Shown in pieces: positions 22,243 to 29,144 of a stretch of 36,758 nucleotides of DNA. The stretch comes from Candidatus Wolfebacteria bacterium RIFOXYB1_FULL_54_12. Lineage in GTDB: Bacteria > Patescibacteriota > Minisyncoccia > UBA6257 > UBA9933. Made by a program: the position numbers and the translations under genes. The DNA lies in contig MGIT01000001.1 in assembly GCA_001793895.1 (NCBI GenBank), positions 61,413 through 98,170 on the forward strand, written 5' to 3'. Within the stretch, counting starts at the first letter, position 1. Each line of letters begins with the position of its first letter. The notes beneath the pieces were generated by a model. It had not been told where the DNA came from. It searched no databases and was given only the letters and a program-made list of their open reading frames with translations.

Positions 22243-22998
22243 TTATTTAATTTTATCCTGAATGCCTTGGGGGATCTCTCTTGGCCAACAGATAAATTCT
22301 CGAATCTTTTTAATATCAAAAATAGGGACTCCCGAATTGGCGAGCTCAACCGAAACCCTCCGAGCAGTTGCAAATAAAAATACTTTTTTACCGTCATTAA
22401 GTAGCTGGATGACTGGATCGGCAAAATCACTATCACCGCTCCATAAAATAAAGCTCTTCGTATGGTTATTACCAAAATCAAAAAGCATATCCCTGCCTAT
22501 CTCAACATCGAAATTACACTTTTTATCCTCAATATAAAAAATCCCTTGTTTATTAAGATCTAATAATTTTCGATTAAGGAATTCTATAGTCTCGACAGAA
22601 AGCTTTAATAATAAAGCCTTCTTAATGAAATGTTCTAATAGCGCTGGCGAATTTGATTGGATACTCGTAGCATCGATGGAAATGTTCATTATCTTTACCG
22701 GCTTCGTTTTTAAACCATAACGCAATTCGCTTGCAGCTCGTATCCACTCCTCGGATCTTTGATCTCCATTTAATGTTCCGTAATATATTTTTGTTTCTTT
22801 TACCTGGTCGAATGAATCGAGAAATTGTTTTAATCTTTTTAAATCAATATGCCAACCAAGACGATCCTGCCAATGAATGACATTAGCATAGTCAATATAA
22901 ATATTAGAGTTACCATCAAAAATTTCCTCCAGCTCAATAATAGTCTGTGGGAATATTTTTCCTAATTTTATAAGCTTATCCGTTCGTGGGTTAAACAT
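22243..22998 (-). CDS. NYN domain (PIN-like) ribonuclease
   Basis: 251 residues from ATG 22998. The NYN/LabA-type metal-binding acidic residues are visible: Asp in IYIDYANVIHW, Asp in CNFDVEIGRDML and two in LWSGDSDFADPVIQLL. The family cuts RNA and occurs in toxin and defence contexts. The frame extends nine codons upstream, but those are coded by boundary repeat A, so 22998 is preferred. It is the first gene of the island in the direction of transcription. Confidence 0.85.
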   Translation of the reverse strand: MFNPRTDKLIKLGKIFPQTIIELEEIFDGNSNIYIDYANVIHWQDRLGWHIDLKRLKQFLDSFDQVKETKIYYGTLNGDQRSEEWIRAASELRYGLKTKPVKIMNISIDATSIQSNSPALLEHFIKKALLLKLSVETIEFLNRKLLDLNKQGIFYIEDKKCNFDVEIGRDMLFDFGNNHTKSFILWSGDSDFADPVIQLLNDGKKVFLFATARRVSVELANSGVPIFDIKKIREFICWPREIPQGIQDKIK

Positions 22999-23005
22999 AC
23001 TCAAT

Positions 23006-23036
23006 CCTACCAAATTCCACCACATTTATAAACCGG
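23006..23036 (-). repeat. Island boundary repeat, copy A (before the NYN gene)
   Basis: Plus-strand CCTACCAAATTCCACC, then ACATTTATAAACC; truncated, and only seven bases from the NYN start codon. Confidence 0.8.
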
Positions 23037-23043
23037 GCCTAAA

Positions 23044-23160
23044 GGGGTCAGGTACCTTTGATTTGCCTTCCCCGCTTGCGTACAGGTCAAGGAAGCTCTG
23101 GATTCCCGTTTTCACGGGAATGACAGCTCGATAAGATCCTGAAACAAGTTCAGGATGACA
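23044..23160. repeat. GGTCAGGTACC motif and two palindromic repeats
   Basis: GGTCAGGTACCTTTGAT at 23046-23062 (recurs at 23979), then palindromic repeats at 23099-23125 (TTCCCGTTTTCACGGGAA) and 23135-23160 (ATCCTGAAACAAGTTCAGGAT). Confidence 0.75.
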
Positions 23161-23285
23161 ATCTATCGTTCAAAAACAACCTTGCCACCCGTAGCTCCTC
23201 AAACGTAAAGCCGGGCCCAAGGAGGGACTGGGCGGGGGTTAATAGCATACTCCCCTTCTTTTTATACACTTCCTCCAGCTCGGCC
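23150..23285 (-). pseudogene. Duplicated 3' fragment of the PIF1-like helicase
   Basis: About 125 bp almost identical to the last 45 codons of the helicase at 26417-28141 (both code KKKGSMLLTPAQSLL and FTFEELRVARLFL). The upstream part is unrelated, so no intact protein is made. Both copies end in the same type of palindromic repeat, which supplies the stop codon. Confidence 0.85.
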
Positions 23286-23315
23286 GTAAATGGGGCCATG
23301 TACCAGCTCCATAAG

Positions 23316-23344
23316 TTGACAGTTGCACGGGACATTGCAACAAT
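23316..23344 (+). promoter_or_regulatory. Promoter of the 23390 gene
   Basis: TTGACA (23316-23321), a 17-bp spacer and AACAAT (23339-23344). AGGAGG sits at about 23369-23375 before the ATG. Confidence 0.55.
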
Positions 23345-23389
23345 ACCACCAGAACATGTAGCAACGACCAACATAGGAGGTGACGACTA

Positions 23390-23587
23390 ATGAGCTACAC
23401 GGAAAAAGATGCCGCAAAAGATACCGGTTCTTCGAACAAAGAAGTTTCTCGGGCATGGCATAGCGCCAGAGACGACGCAGCTTCGGGTGGCGAACTGGAA
23501 GAGCGCAACGAGCGAAAGGTGAGCGATTCGGAGGGTGGGTCGCTCCTCTACTCCATATTCAAATCCGTTTTTGGGAGCAAAGATTAA
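23390..23587 (+). CDS. Small hydrophilic hypothetical protein (65 aa)
   Basis: Very polar, charged protein (EKDAAKDTGSSNKEVSRAWHSARDD...) with a hydrophobic patch near the end (LLYSIFKSVFG) that could be an amphipathic helix. No family is recognised. Promoter, strong AGGAGG at the right distance and a terminator make a complete small expression unit, which supports it being real. Confidence 0.65.
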   Translation: MSYTEKDAAKDTGSSNKEVSRAWHSARDDAASGGELEERNERKVSDSEGGSLLYSIFKSVFGSKD

Positions 23588-23597
23588 CATGCTCCCG

Positions 23598-23951
23598 TCA
23601 GTCCCAAGAGCCGCGCAATGCGGCTCTTATTTTTTCCCATACGCTATGCTTTTTTAGCTCAGCATTAATACGCTGACCAATATACCAAGTAAAATAGGTC
23701 GAAAAGCTTATATTTTTATCGACTGGATTTTTATTCGAAAGAAACTTTTCCACAGCAACAGGAATATCGCCTATTATTTCCGCATAAAGACGATCTCTGG
23801 TTATATCATCAAACCCAAACTTCTTTTTTTGAAGCGCATTCTTAATGAGTGGCTCAAGATACTGCTGAATTATCGGGAAATCACCCCTGCCAGAAAGAAT
23901 CAGCTCAAGCTCTTCGCGTGGAGTTTTAGATTGAAATTGCAAATAATCCAT
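23598..23951 (-). CDS. Sigma-70 region-2-like small protein (117 aa)
   Basis: Residues 45-100 resemble region 2 of sigma-70 factors: a helical segment FDDITRDRLYAEIIGDIPVAVEKF followed by FSTYFTWYIGQRINAEL, which matches the FSTYATWWIRQAI core-binding/-10 recognition helix pattern. There is no region 3 or 4, so it cannot read a -35 element by itself. It could bind RNA polymerase core as a modulator or be a decayed sigma factor. Its 3' end overlaps the neighbouring terminator. Confidence 0.6.
   Translation of the reverse strand: MDYLQFQSKTPREELELILSGRGDFPIIQQYLEPLIKNALQKKKFGFDDITRDRLYAEIIGDIPVAVEKFLSNKNPVDKNISFSTYFTWYIGQRINAELKKHSVWEKIRAALRGSWD
23606..23636 (+). terminator. Terminator of the 23390 gene
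   Basis: Nine-base-pair stem AAGAGCCGC/GCGGCTCTT, GCAAT loop, then ATTTTTT. Confidence 0.88.
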
Positions 23952-23990
23952 ATATTAAAGTATACCACGCATTAATATGGTCAGGTACCT

Positions 23991-24242
23991 TTAATACGCT
24001 CCTTGCCGATGAGCGATGCGGATAACAAGTACGACGAGCTCGCCTTTGTTTATTCTGTAGATGACCCGATATGGCCAAGCGCGTACCGACCACTGGCCTG
24101 CGTGTTCTCCTTGCAACTTTTTTCCGGCAAAAGGATCTTTGCTTAATTCCTGCAAGGTTATGATCACCCGCATTCTGATCTTCTTATCAAGCTTTTCGAG
24201 GTCCTTTTGTACGCTTTTTGGCAGAATGATCCGATACTGCAT
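23991..24242 (-). CDS. RelE/ParE-superfamily toxin
   Basis: 83 residues with the family course: MQYRIILPKSVQKDLEKL, then PFAGKKLQG, WSVRAWPYRVIYRI and a final RIAHRQGAY. RelE-type members cut mRNA in the ribosome; ParE-type poison gyrase; the R-x-W-x-Y-R-V-I-Y-R core fits both. Its start lies inside the antitoxin gene (56-nt overlap). A GGTCAGGTACC motif abuts its stop codon. Confidence 0.87.
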   Translation of the reverse strand: MQYRIILPKSVQKDLEKLDKKIRMRVIITLQELSKDPFAGKKLQGEHAGQWSVRAWPYRVIYRINKGELVVLVIRIAHRQGAY

Positions 24243-24546
24243 AGTTTTTAGATGTCTTATCCGCTAACACATACCCCTCTTTTTCCAAGAGATCTTCAAG
24301 GGTTATATAATTACCACTCTTATATTCCCGCTCGGCACGGGCAATATCTTTCTTAATGTCAGGAAACTCACGCATGATTTCCATGGTTTCCATCCACGAC
24401 TCGAATTCTTCTACAGACATAATAACCACCTTAGGTCGGCCGTTTTCAGTCAATGTATAGTGCTTACCGGGAGCCTGCACTTCGGTAGCAATATCGAATA
24501 TTTTCTTCCGTGCTTCGGAAATTGAAATTGTTGTCTTGCTGTCCAT
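24187..24546 (-). CDS. Phd/YefM-family antitoxin
   Basis: 119 residues from ATG 24546 (MDSKTTISISEARKK); the longer frame upstream is coded by a palindromic repeat. ISEARKKIFDIATEVQ and LTENGRPKVVIMSVEEFESW are the Phd/YefM DNA-binding fold; the C-terminal half would bind the toxin. It is unusually long at the C-terminus (DHSAKKRTKGPRKA), overlapping the toxin gene. The promoter is 90 nt upstream and carries a TGTACA operator. Confidence 0.87.
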   Translation of the reverse strand: MDSKTTISISEARKKIFDIATEVQAPGKHYTLTENGRPKVVIMSVEEFESWMETMEIMREFPDIKKDIARAEREYKSGNYITLEDLLEKEGYVLADKTSKNYAVSDHSAKKRTKGPRKA

Positions 24547-24565
24547 GTGATTAAAATTGGTAATG

Positions 24566-24618
24566 GATTCCCGTCCCCGATCAGGTCGAGGACAGGCCCT
24601 CACCCGCGGGAATGACAA
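24566..24618. repeat. Palindromic repeat in the antitoxin 5' leader
   Basis: GGATTCCCG...CGGGAATGACA with a long loop containing TCAGGTCGAGGAC. It separates the operator from the antitoxin start codon. Confidence 0.75.
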
Positions 24619-24633
24619 TACGAAACTTTTTTA

Positions 24634-24670
24634 TATGTACATAATAACGTACACATAGATAAACTGTCAA
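24634..24670 (-). promoter_or_regulatory. Toxin-antitoxin promoter with YefM-type operator
   Basis: Minus strand TTGACA (24670-24665), an 18-bp spacer, TATTAT (24646-24641). TGTACA at 24636-24641 and an imperfect partner GTACAC at 24649-24654 form an inverted pair over the -10; TGTACA is the known YefM core site. Confidence 0.7.
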
Positions 24671-24691
24671 GGGATTAGAATCACAGGGTTA

Positions 24692-25297
24692 TTAATATTG
24701 TTTTGGAGCGGTTCCCCGCTGGTCAACAATTTTAGGAAAAGTTGATATTTTATCCTCTCCATTTCGGTCTCTTATTCCTTGATATTTAATTTTAAATTCA
24801 TGCCCATCCCCAAAATCGAATATGAAGTCAATCGTCGGATACTTTTTATAATCAATCTGGTGGATCATTATTTGATTAGATTTGTAAGTCGGGAATGGAT
24901 CGTCTTCCCAGTGTGATTCAAAAAATTCAATCCTTGTTGCGCCTTCGAACCTCATGCCTTCGGCTGGTTCTTTTACTACGCCCGGAATTGTAAATCCGTG
25001 CATATGATCATAATCCCACCCCATTGCAGAAACGATAGCCATAGCAAGTTCTTCGAATGTTTGCTTGCCACGCATCTCAATCTCGCGCCATACGCCTTTC
25101 TTCAGATTATAGACCGCACGAAGTCGATAAATGGCATCAGGGTCGCCATCTGCAAACACCCTTGCAAATTCGCTTTTATACCATGCGTAATTTTCCAAAA
25201 CACGCCGAAGATAGTCGACATAATCACCTCGCTCAATCGCGCTATTTACGCTTTCGATAAAATCATCCTCATCAATTATTGGAAATGGATTATGCAT
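24692..25297 (-). CDS. pRiA4b ORF-3-like domain protein
   Basis: 201 residues. The region from GVWREIEMRGKQTFEELAMAIVSAMGW through FIFDFGDGHEFKIKYQGI to PKIVDQRGTAPKQY follows the plasmid pRiA4b ORF-3 domain, which includes the family FDFGD motif. The function of the domain is unknown; it is frequent on plasmids and accessory DNA. The N-terminal 55 residues are helical and unrecognised. It starts six bases after the dinD-like stop, so the two form an operon. Confidence 0.75.
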   Translation of the reverse strand: MHNPFPIIDEDDFIESVNSAIERGDYVDYLRRVLENYAWYKSEFARVFADGDPDAIYRLRAVYNLKKGVWREIEMRGKQTFEELAMAIVSAMGWDYDHMHGFTIPGVVKEPAEGMRFEGATRIEFFESHWEDDPFPTYKSNQIMIHQIDYKKYPTIDFIFDFGDGHEFKIKYQGIRDRNGEDKISTFPKIVDQRGTAPKQY

Positions 25298-25302
25298 TGA
25301 TA

Positions 25303-26148
25303 TTATTTCTTCATTTTTTTTGCCGTCTTCGACAATTTTTTACCCTCGGATGCAACGCGTCGCCCAACCTTCTTGATATCTTCTTCCGCCGGCAAAGATT
25401 CCGGACGAATACCGCTCTTTGCTAATAGCTCACGAACATCTTTATTATTCTTCGCATGCTCTCGGGTAATGGAATGCTCTCCTTGTATTGCGCGGTCTTT
25501 TTTGATATTAAAATTGGTAATCTCATTTGCAAGATCTTTTGCTTTAATGGTCACGCCTGGCAAGAAATCAGCCAGCGGACGGCTGGCGGGTATACCAAGC
25601 TTACCCTTCATTTCATTTGTCGTATAACCACCAAAAAGCGCAGCGTCTCCCTTGCTACGAATTTGCGCAAACCCTTTGCCGTCTACACCACGCTCAAATA
25701 TCACACCAGAAAGTTCCTTTTCTGAAAGCGTCAACTTTTCACGGGCATGCAATCGGTCCAGATCCTGCAACCGTTGCTCGACAATCTCCTGCTTGCGGGT
25801 TTGCACCGCAAAATAGGTCATCGCAAATGCAATCTCATCTTTCCGCGGATCACCATTTTGAGCGATCAAATAACAGGCATAGCGGGTTAGCATCACATCG
25901 TCGATTTCTTTCTTTGCACCCTTCGGCATAGGTATCGTTTTGTTGACGTCAACAAAATGATTGTTCACCAATTGTCCCGCATTTTCACAGGCTATTTTCG
26001 CCTTCTCAATAACTTTTTCAAAATTTCTCCACTCCTCATATCCAAGCAACTCCTGCAATTCCCGTGCATACCAAAAATCAACCCCTTCTTTTTCATGAGC
26101 AACTTCCTCAAAGTTTTTATGCAGCTTTGTGACAATTTCTTTTTCCAT
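25303..26148 (-). CDS. dinD: DinD-like DNA-damage-inducible protein
   Basis: 281 residues, close to E. coli DinD (274). The start EVAHEKEGVDFWYARELQELLGYEEWRNFEKVI is a Bro-N/KilA-like region typical of DinD, followed by VDVNKTIPMPKGAKKEIDD and FAVQTRKQEIVEQRL. DinD limits RecA filaments in E. coli; here the role is inferred by family. A TATAAT box lies 11 nt before the ATG, with no Shine-Dalgarno and no LexA-type box seen. Confidence 0.88.
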   Translation of the reverse strand: MEKEIVTKLHKNFEEVAHEKEGVDFWYARELQELLGYEEWRNFEKVIEKAKIACENAGQLVNNHFVDVNKTIPMPKGAKKEIDDVMLTRYACYLIAQNGDPRKDEIAFAMTYFAVQTRKQEIVEQRLQDLDRLHAREKLTLSEKELSGVIFERGVDGKGFAQIRSKGDAALFGGYTTNEMKGKLGIPASRPLADFLPGVTIKAKDLANEITNFNIKKDRAIQGEHSITREHAKNNKDVRELLAKSGIRPESLPAEEDIKKVGRRVASEGKKLSKTAKKMKK

Positions 26149-26200
26149 ATGATTATTTAATTATACGAAATTATAAATGAAAAATCTTTCTTATTTGAAA

Positions 26201-26426
26201 TGGATTCCCGTTTTCACGGGAATGACACAGGGGCTGGATCCCGTGTCGGAGCACGGGATGACAATACGGGGATACTGGATTCCCGTTTTCACGGGAATGA
26301 CACAAATACTGGATTCCGGCTCGGAGGCCGGAATGACAATGCGAAGGTGGGATTCTTACTCAACGAGATTCCGGATCAAGTTCAGGATGACAATGCGACG
26401 AGATCCTGAAACAAGTTCAGGATGAC
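26201..26426. repeat. Cluster of six dispersed palindromic repeats
   Basis: Consecutive units with different stems: TTCCCGTTTTCACGGGAA twice, ATCCCGTG/CACGGGAT, TTCCGGCTCGGAGGCCGGAA, and two CTTGAACTTG-type units (AAGTTCAGGATGAC). All share the outer TGGAT...ATGACA ends. Confidence 0.85.
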
Positions 26427-28141
26427 GGTGCGTCTAGATTGCTCAAAAACAACCTCGCCACCCTTAACTCCTCAAACGTAAAGCCGGGGCCGAGGAGGGA
26501 CTGGGCGGGGGTTAATAACATACTCCCCTTCTTTTTATAGGTCTTTTCCAGTGCGGCCTGCATGGTCACGAACCTGCGGCGTTCGGGCTTTAGGTATTCC
26601 ATATCCGTCTCGGGGTCGAGCGTCCCACTGGCAACCAATTTTTCTAAATGCGTGATGATCGTGGTTTCGGTTACGCCACGCTTTTCTGCTATGTCGGCAA
26701 CCGACAATTTCTGCGCGACCAGCTCGGCCGTTGCGTCGTATGTCGAAACTTTCGGCGCAGGCGCCTGCATGCCCATGCCCACGGCTCCGCCGATAGTGTC
26801 GATGAATTGCAGTTGCAGATCGGCAATCTGCTCTTCGCCCAGTGCGGCGAAGTCATACCGGGCCTTTTCGGACGCGGCGCGGAACTGGATATCCTTCGCA
26901 AACACATCGGGATGCACTTCGAGTGCCCGTTCGTTGTAGCCCAACAAATACAACCCCGCGAGCGTACGCACGCGTGATAACGCGACATACCCCTGTCCGT
27001 ATTCAAACGCTTGTGAAAGATCCATGATCGCGGTATCGAGCGACATGCCTTGGCTCTTGTGGACCGTGATCGCCCACGCAAGGCGAAGCGGAATCTGCTT
27101 GATCATCCCCAGGCACTTCATGCCGTCAAAAATACTCCACTCGCCCAGCTCGGGCTCGATGGTCTTGCCGTTGTGCATCGTTATATGGGGATTGCCCGTT
27201 GCTTTCGAAAACCCAACCACCTCGCCGATGGTGCCATTAACATATTTGCCTTCTATATGATTTTTGGTGAACATGACCTTCGCGCCCACTTTCAGTGAAA
27301 GCGTTTCGGGCGACAAGCACCCACGCTTCAACCCCTCCACGATCGTCGGAGCGCCTTCGCTCTTCATGGCAAAGTCGTGCCGCTCGCCCGGCAGTTTTGC
27401 GAGCCGCGCATCATTGAGCTTATCGACCGCGAAGTTGTGCGTATACAATTTGGTATGGTCATCCGCAACGGCGGGCTCCACACGCCGGCCCGCAAAACAT
27501 TCCCTCACCTCGTCGGTAACCTCCCCGCGACGGATGGCCGAAAGCGCCTTTAAAAACTCTGCGTCTTCCTGCCGATGTTGCTCGGTCAGATAGCAGATGG
27601 TCGGGTCCGCTTTTGCCCACGCCGTACCCATGAATGCAAAGGGTGACCACTGATCTTCCCCATCGAGAGAAATCGTTTTTACACGCTCTTGGTCGGCTTT
27701 TGGCATAATGGGCGGCAGTTGAAAAAAGTCGCCCACCAGGACCACCTGAAGCCCGCCAAAGGGCTCTACGGAGTCCCGCAAGACGCGACAAACCTGCTCC
27801 ACCACCGCCAGTGTGTCGCCCGAGAGCATGGAAACTTCGTCGATGATCAACACCCGTGCGGCCCGAAGGCGCTTGACCAGCCGGTCCTTGTCGAGCATCA
27901 ATTCAAGGTCGTGGTCGGTCAACCGGGTCCGCACCCCGATGCCGCTCCACGAGTGGATCGTCATGCCGCCGATGTGCGTGGCCGCGATGCCTGTCGACGC
28001 CGTAATGGACGGTTCCACCCCGCAGGACCGCAAATATGCCACATAGCGATTGACCATGTGCGACTTGCCACTCCCCGGCTCCCCCGTCAAAAATACATTT
28101 CGTCCGGTCTTTAAAATTGCAAATGCTTCGTCTTGGGTCAT
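26417..28141 (-). CDS. PIF1-like superfamily 1 DNA helicase
   Basis: 574 residues. Walker A GEPGSGKS (20-27), Walker B DEVSML (101-106), motif III LVGDFFQLPP, and the SF1B C-terminal motifs including LAWAITVHKSQGMSLD and YVALSRVRTLAGLYL. PIF1 helicases unwind 5'-3' and resolve G-quadruplexes and R-loops. After the motor comes a helix-turn-helix-like region (about 475-510, SVADIAEKRGVTETTIITHLEKL) as in RQC-type tails. The last codons and the TGA stop come from a palindromic repeat. A 3' copy of the gene lies at 23150-23285. Confidence 0.93.
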   Translation of the reverse strand: MTQDEAFAILKTGRNVFLTGEPGSGKSHMVNRYVAYLRSCGVEPSITASTGIAATHIGGMTIHSWSGIGVRTRLTDHDLELMLDKDRLVKRLRAARVLIIDEVSMLSGDTLAVVEQVCRVLRDSVEPFGGLQVVLVGDFFQLPPIMPKADQERVKTISLDGEDQWSPFAFMGTAWAKADPTICYLTEQHRQEDAEFLKALSAIRRGEVTDEVRECFAGRRVEPAVADDHTKLYTHNFAVDKLNDARLAKLPGERHDFAMKSEGAPTIVEGLKRGCLSPETLSLKVGAKVMFTKNHIEGKYVNGTIGEVVGFSKATGNPHITMHNGKTIEPELGEWSIFDGMKCLGMIKQIPLRLAWAITVHKSQGMSLDTAIMDLSQAFEYGQGYVALSRVRTLAGLYLLGYNERALEVHPDVFAKDIQFRAASEKARYDFAALGEEQIADLQLQFIDTIGGAVGMGMQAPAPKVSTYDATAELVAQKLSVADIAEKRGVTETTIITHLEKLVASGTLDPETDMEYLKPERRRFVTMQAALEKTYKKKGSMLLTPAQSLLGPGFTFEELRVARLFLSNLDAPSS

Positions 28142-28154
28142 GGGTTAAGTGTAC

Positions 28155-28273
28155 TGGATTCCCGCCTGCGCGGGAATGACAATACTATAGATTCCGGCCT
28201 CCGCCGGAATGACACAGGCTCTGGATTCCCGCTCGAAGTTTTATCCCGAGCTTGTCGAAGGACGGGAATTACA
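28155..28273. repeat. Three palindromic repeats upstream of the helicase
   Basis: Copies at about 28155-28181, 28189-28214 and 28223-28273, the last with a GCTCGAAG...CTTGTCGAAG loop. All are in the TGGATT...ATGACA orientation. Confidence 0.82.
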
Positions 28274-28302
28274 ATCCGAAAGGCGGGTTTTGATTTATGC
28301 CA

Positions 28303-28330
28303 TTGACAATAGCGGCACAAGATCTATAAT
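28303..28330 (+). promoter_or_regulatory. Perfect-consensus promoter of the 28337 RNA
   Basis: TTGACA (28303-28308), a 16-bp spacer, TATAAT (28325-28330). Confidence 0.8.
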
Positions 28331-28336
28331 ACTTAT

Positions 28337-28389
28337 ATTAGGGCTTAGGCCTCCGAGGACCCCGCAGCAATGCGGGGTCCGATTTTTTT
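28337..28389 (+). ncRNA. Candidate very small RNA, about 52 nt
   Basis: A perfect promoter is followed after about 25 nt by a strong terminator, with no start codon and frame between them. The transcript would be about 52 nt: a short 5' part GGGCTTAGGCCTCCGAGG, able to form a small CCTC-CG-GAGG-type fold, and the terminator hairpin with a GCAA loop. It converges on the 3' end of the PemK-like gene. It could be a small regulator, a decoy, or a leader whose gene has been lost. Confidence 0.55.
28357..28389 (+). terminator. Terminator of the small RNA
   Basis: Ten-base-pair stem GGACCCCGCA/TGCGGGGTCC, GCAA loop, then GA and seven T. Confidence 0.92.
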
Positions 28390-28810
28390 ATAAATATTCT
28401 CTAAAGGCTTTTTGTACTATATCAAAGTCTGCCACAGGGACGACATCAACTTTTCTCAATAATCGCTTATTGCTAATCGCGCGCGCCTGCGTCAATTTTA
28501 CCCAAACTGGCTTATTATACAACTCCCCCGTTTCAATGTTCTTTGCCTTTACTATTATCTTACAATGAAACTTATCTTCTTTCCCCTTGCTCGTAATTGG
28601 AAGTACAAGCATCGAGTGCGGGTTATATACTCGAATAATCAAAACAGGGCGTTCAAAATTTTCATTTTTCCCATCAATCTCCACTCCAAGATTAACGCCT
28701 AAAGAACACCACCACACTTCACGCGGATATGCATACGCTTCCCCACCTTGTTTACATTCAATAGATTTTTTAAGCCCGTTCCATGTGTCAAAGTCTTTTT
28801 TATAATTCAT
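28388..28810 (-). CDS. PemK/MazF-like toxin (third gene of the PanA operon)
   Basis: 140 residues. YPREVWWCSLGVNLGVEIDGKNENFERPVLIIR is the start of the PemK/MazF SH3-like barrel; VLPITSKGKEDKF and the C-terminal QARAISNKRLLRKV follow the family plan. MazF/PemK enzymes are sequence-specific mRNA endonucleases. The N-terminal 30 residues are an addition to the usual domain. It starts four bases after the stop of the RelE-like gene and has no antitoxin of its own. Confidence 0.82.
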   Translation of the reverse strand: MNYKKDFDTWNGLKKSIECKQGGEAYAYPREVWWCSLGVNLGVEIDGKNENFERPVLIIRVYNPHSMLVLPITSKGKEDKFHCKIIVKAKNIETGELYNKPVWVKLTQARAISNKRLLRKVDVVPVADFDIVQKAFREYL

Positions 28811-28814
28811 ATAA

Positions 28815-29144
28815 TTATATTTTTAAATACGCCTTGATGCGAGTTTCATCTTCCATTTCTTGGTCGCCTTTAAAATACAACTCAATAAAATTGATGTGTT
28901 CTGCTTCTTCGTTATAGGCATAAATAACGCGCAGTGAAGATCCTTTTAAATATCGGCAAAACAAACGAGCTTTGACGATCTTGACCATATCCGTTTCAAC
29001 AAGGGTCGCGAAATGCTTTCCGTTTCCAATCGGAAATAACGCGAGCACTTTCTTTAATTCGCCAATGTCTTCCTCGAGTGAACGGTACCGCTTGGCCAAT
29101 CGTTTACAATCGCGCTCGAAGTCATGCGCTGTATCAAAGTTCAT
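28815..29144 (-). CDS. RelE-like toxin paired with a Panacea antitoxin
   Basis: 109 residues: FDTAHDFERDCKRLAKRYRSLEEDI at the N-terminus and VKARLFCRYLKGSSLRVIYAYNE, then INFIELYFKGDQE; this is the RelE/HigB fold with the usual basic and aromatic core residues. It overlaps the PanA gene by 11 nt, the standard coupling of a toxin-antitoxin pair. The exact RNA or gyrase target cannot be told. Confidence 0.78.
   Translation of the reverse strand: MNFDTAHDFERDCKRLAKRYRSLEEDIGELKKVLALFPIGNGKHFATLVETDMVKIVKARLFCRYLKGSSLRVIYAYNEEAEHINFIELYFKGDQEMEDETRIKAYLKI

Noticed and set aside
26177-26425. Short frames coding DSRFHGND/DSRLRGND peptides here and elsewhere
   Set aside because: These are translations of the palindromic repeats, not conserved proteins.
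26201-26426. Regular-looking repeats that might suggest a CRISPR array
   Set aside because: Stems differ, spacing is irregular, orientation varies and the same units are scattered over the whole window; there is no cas1.
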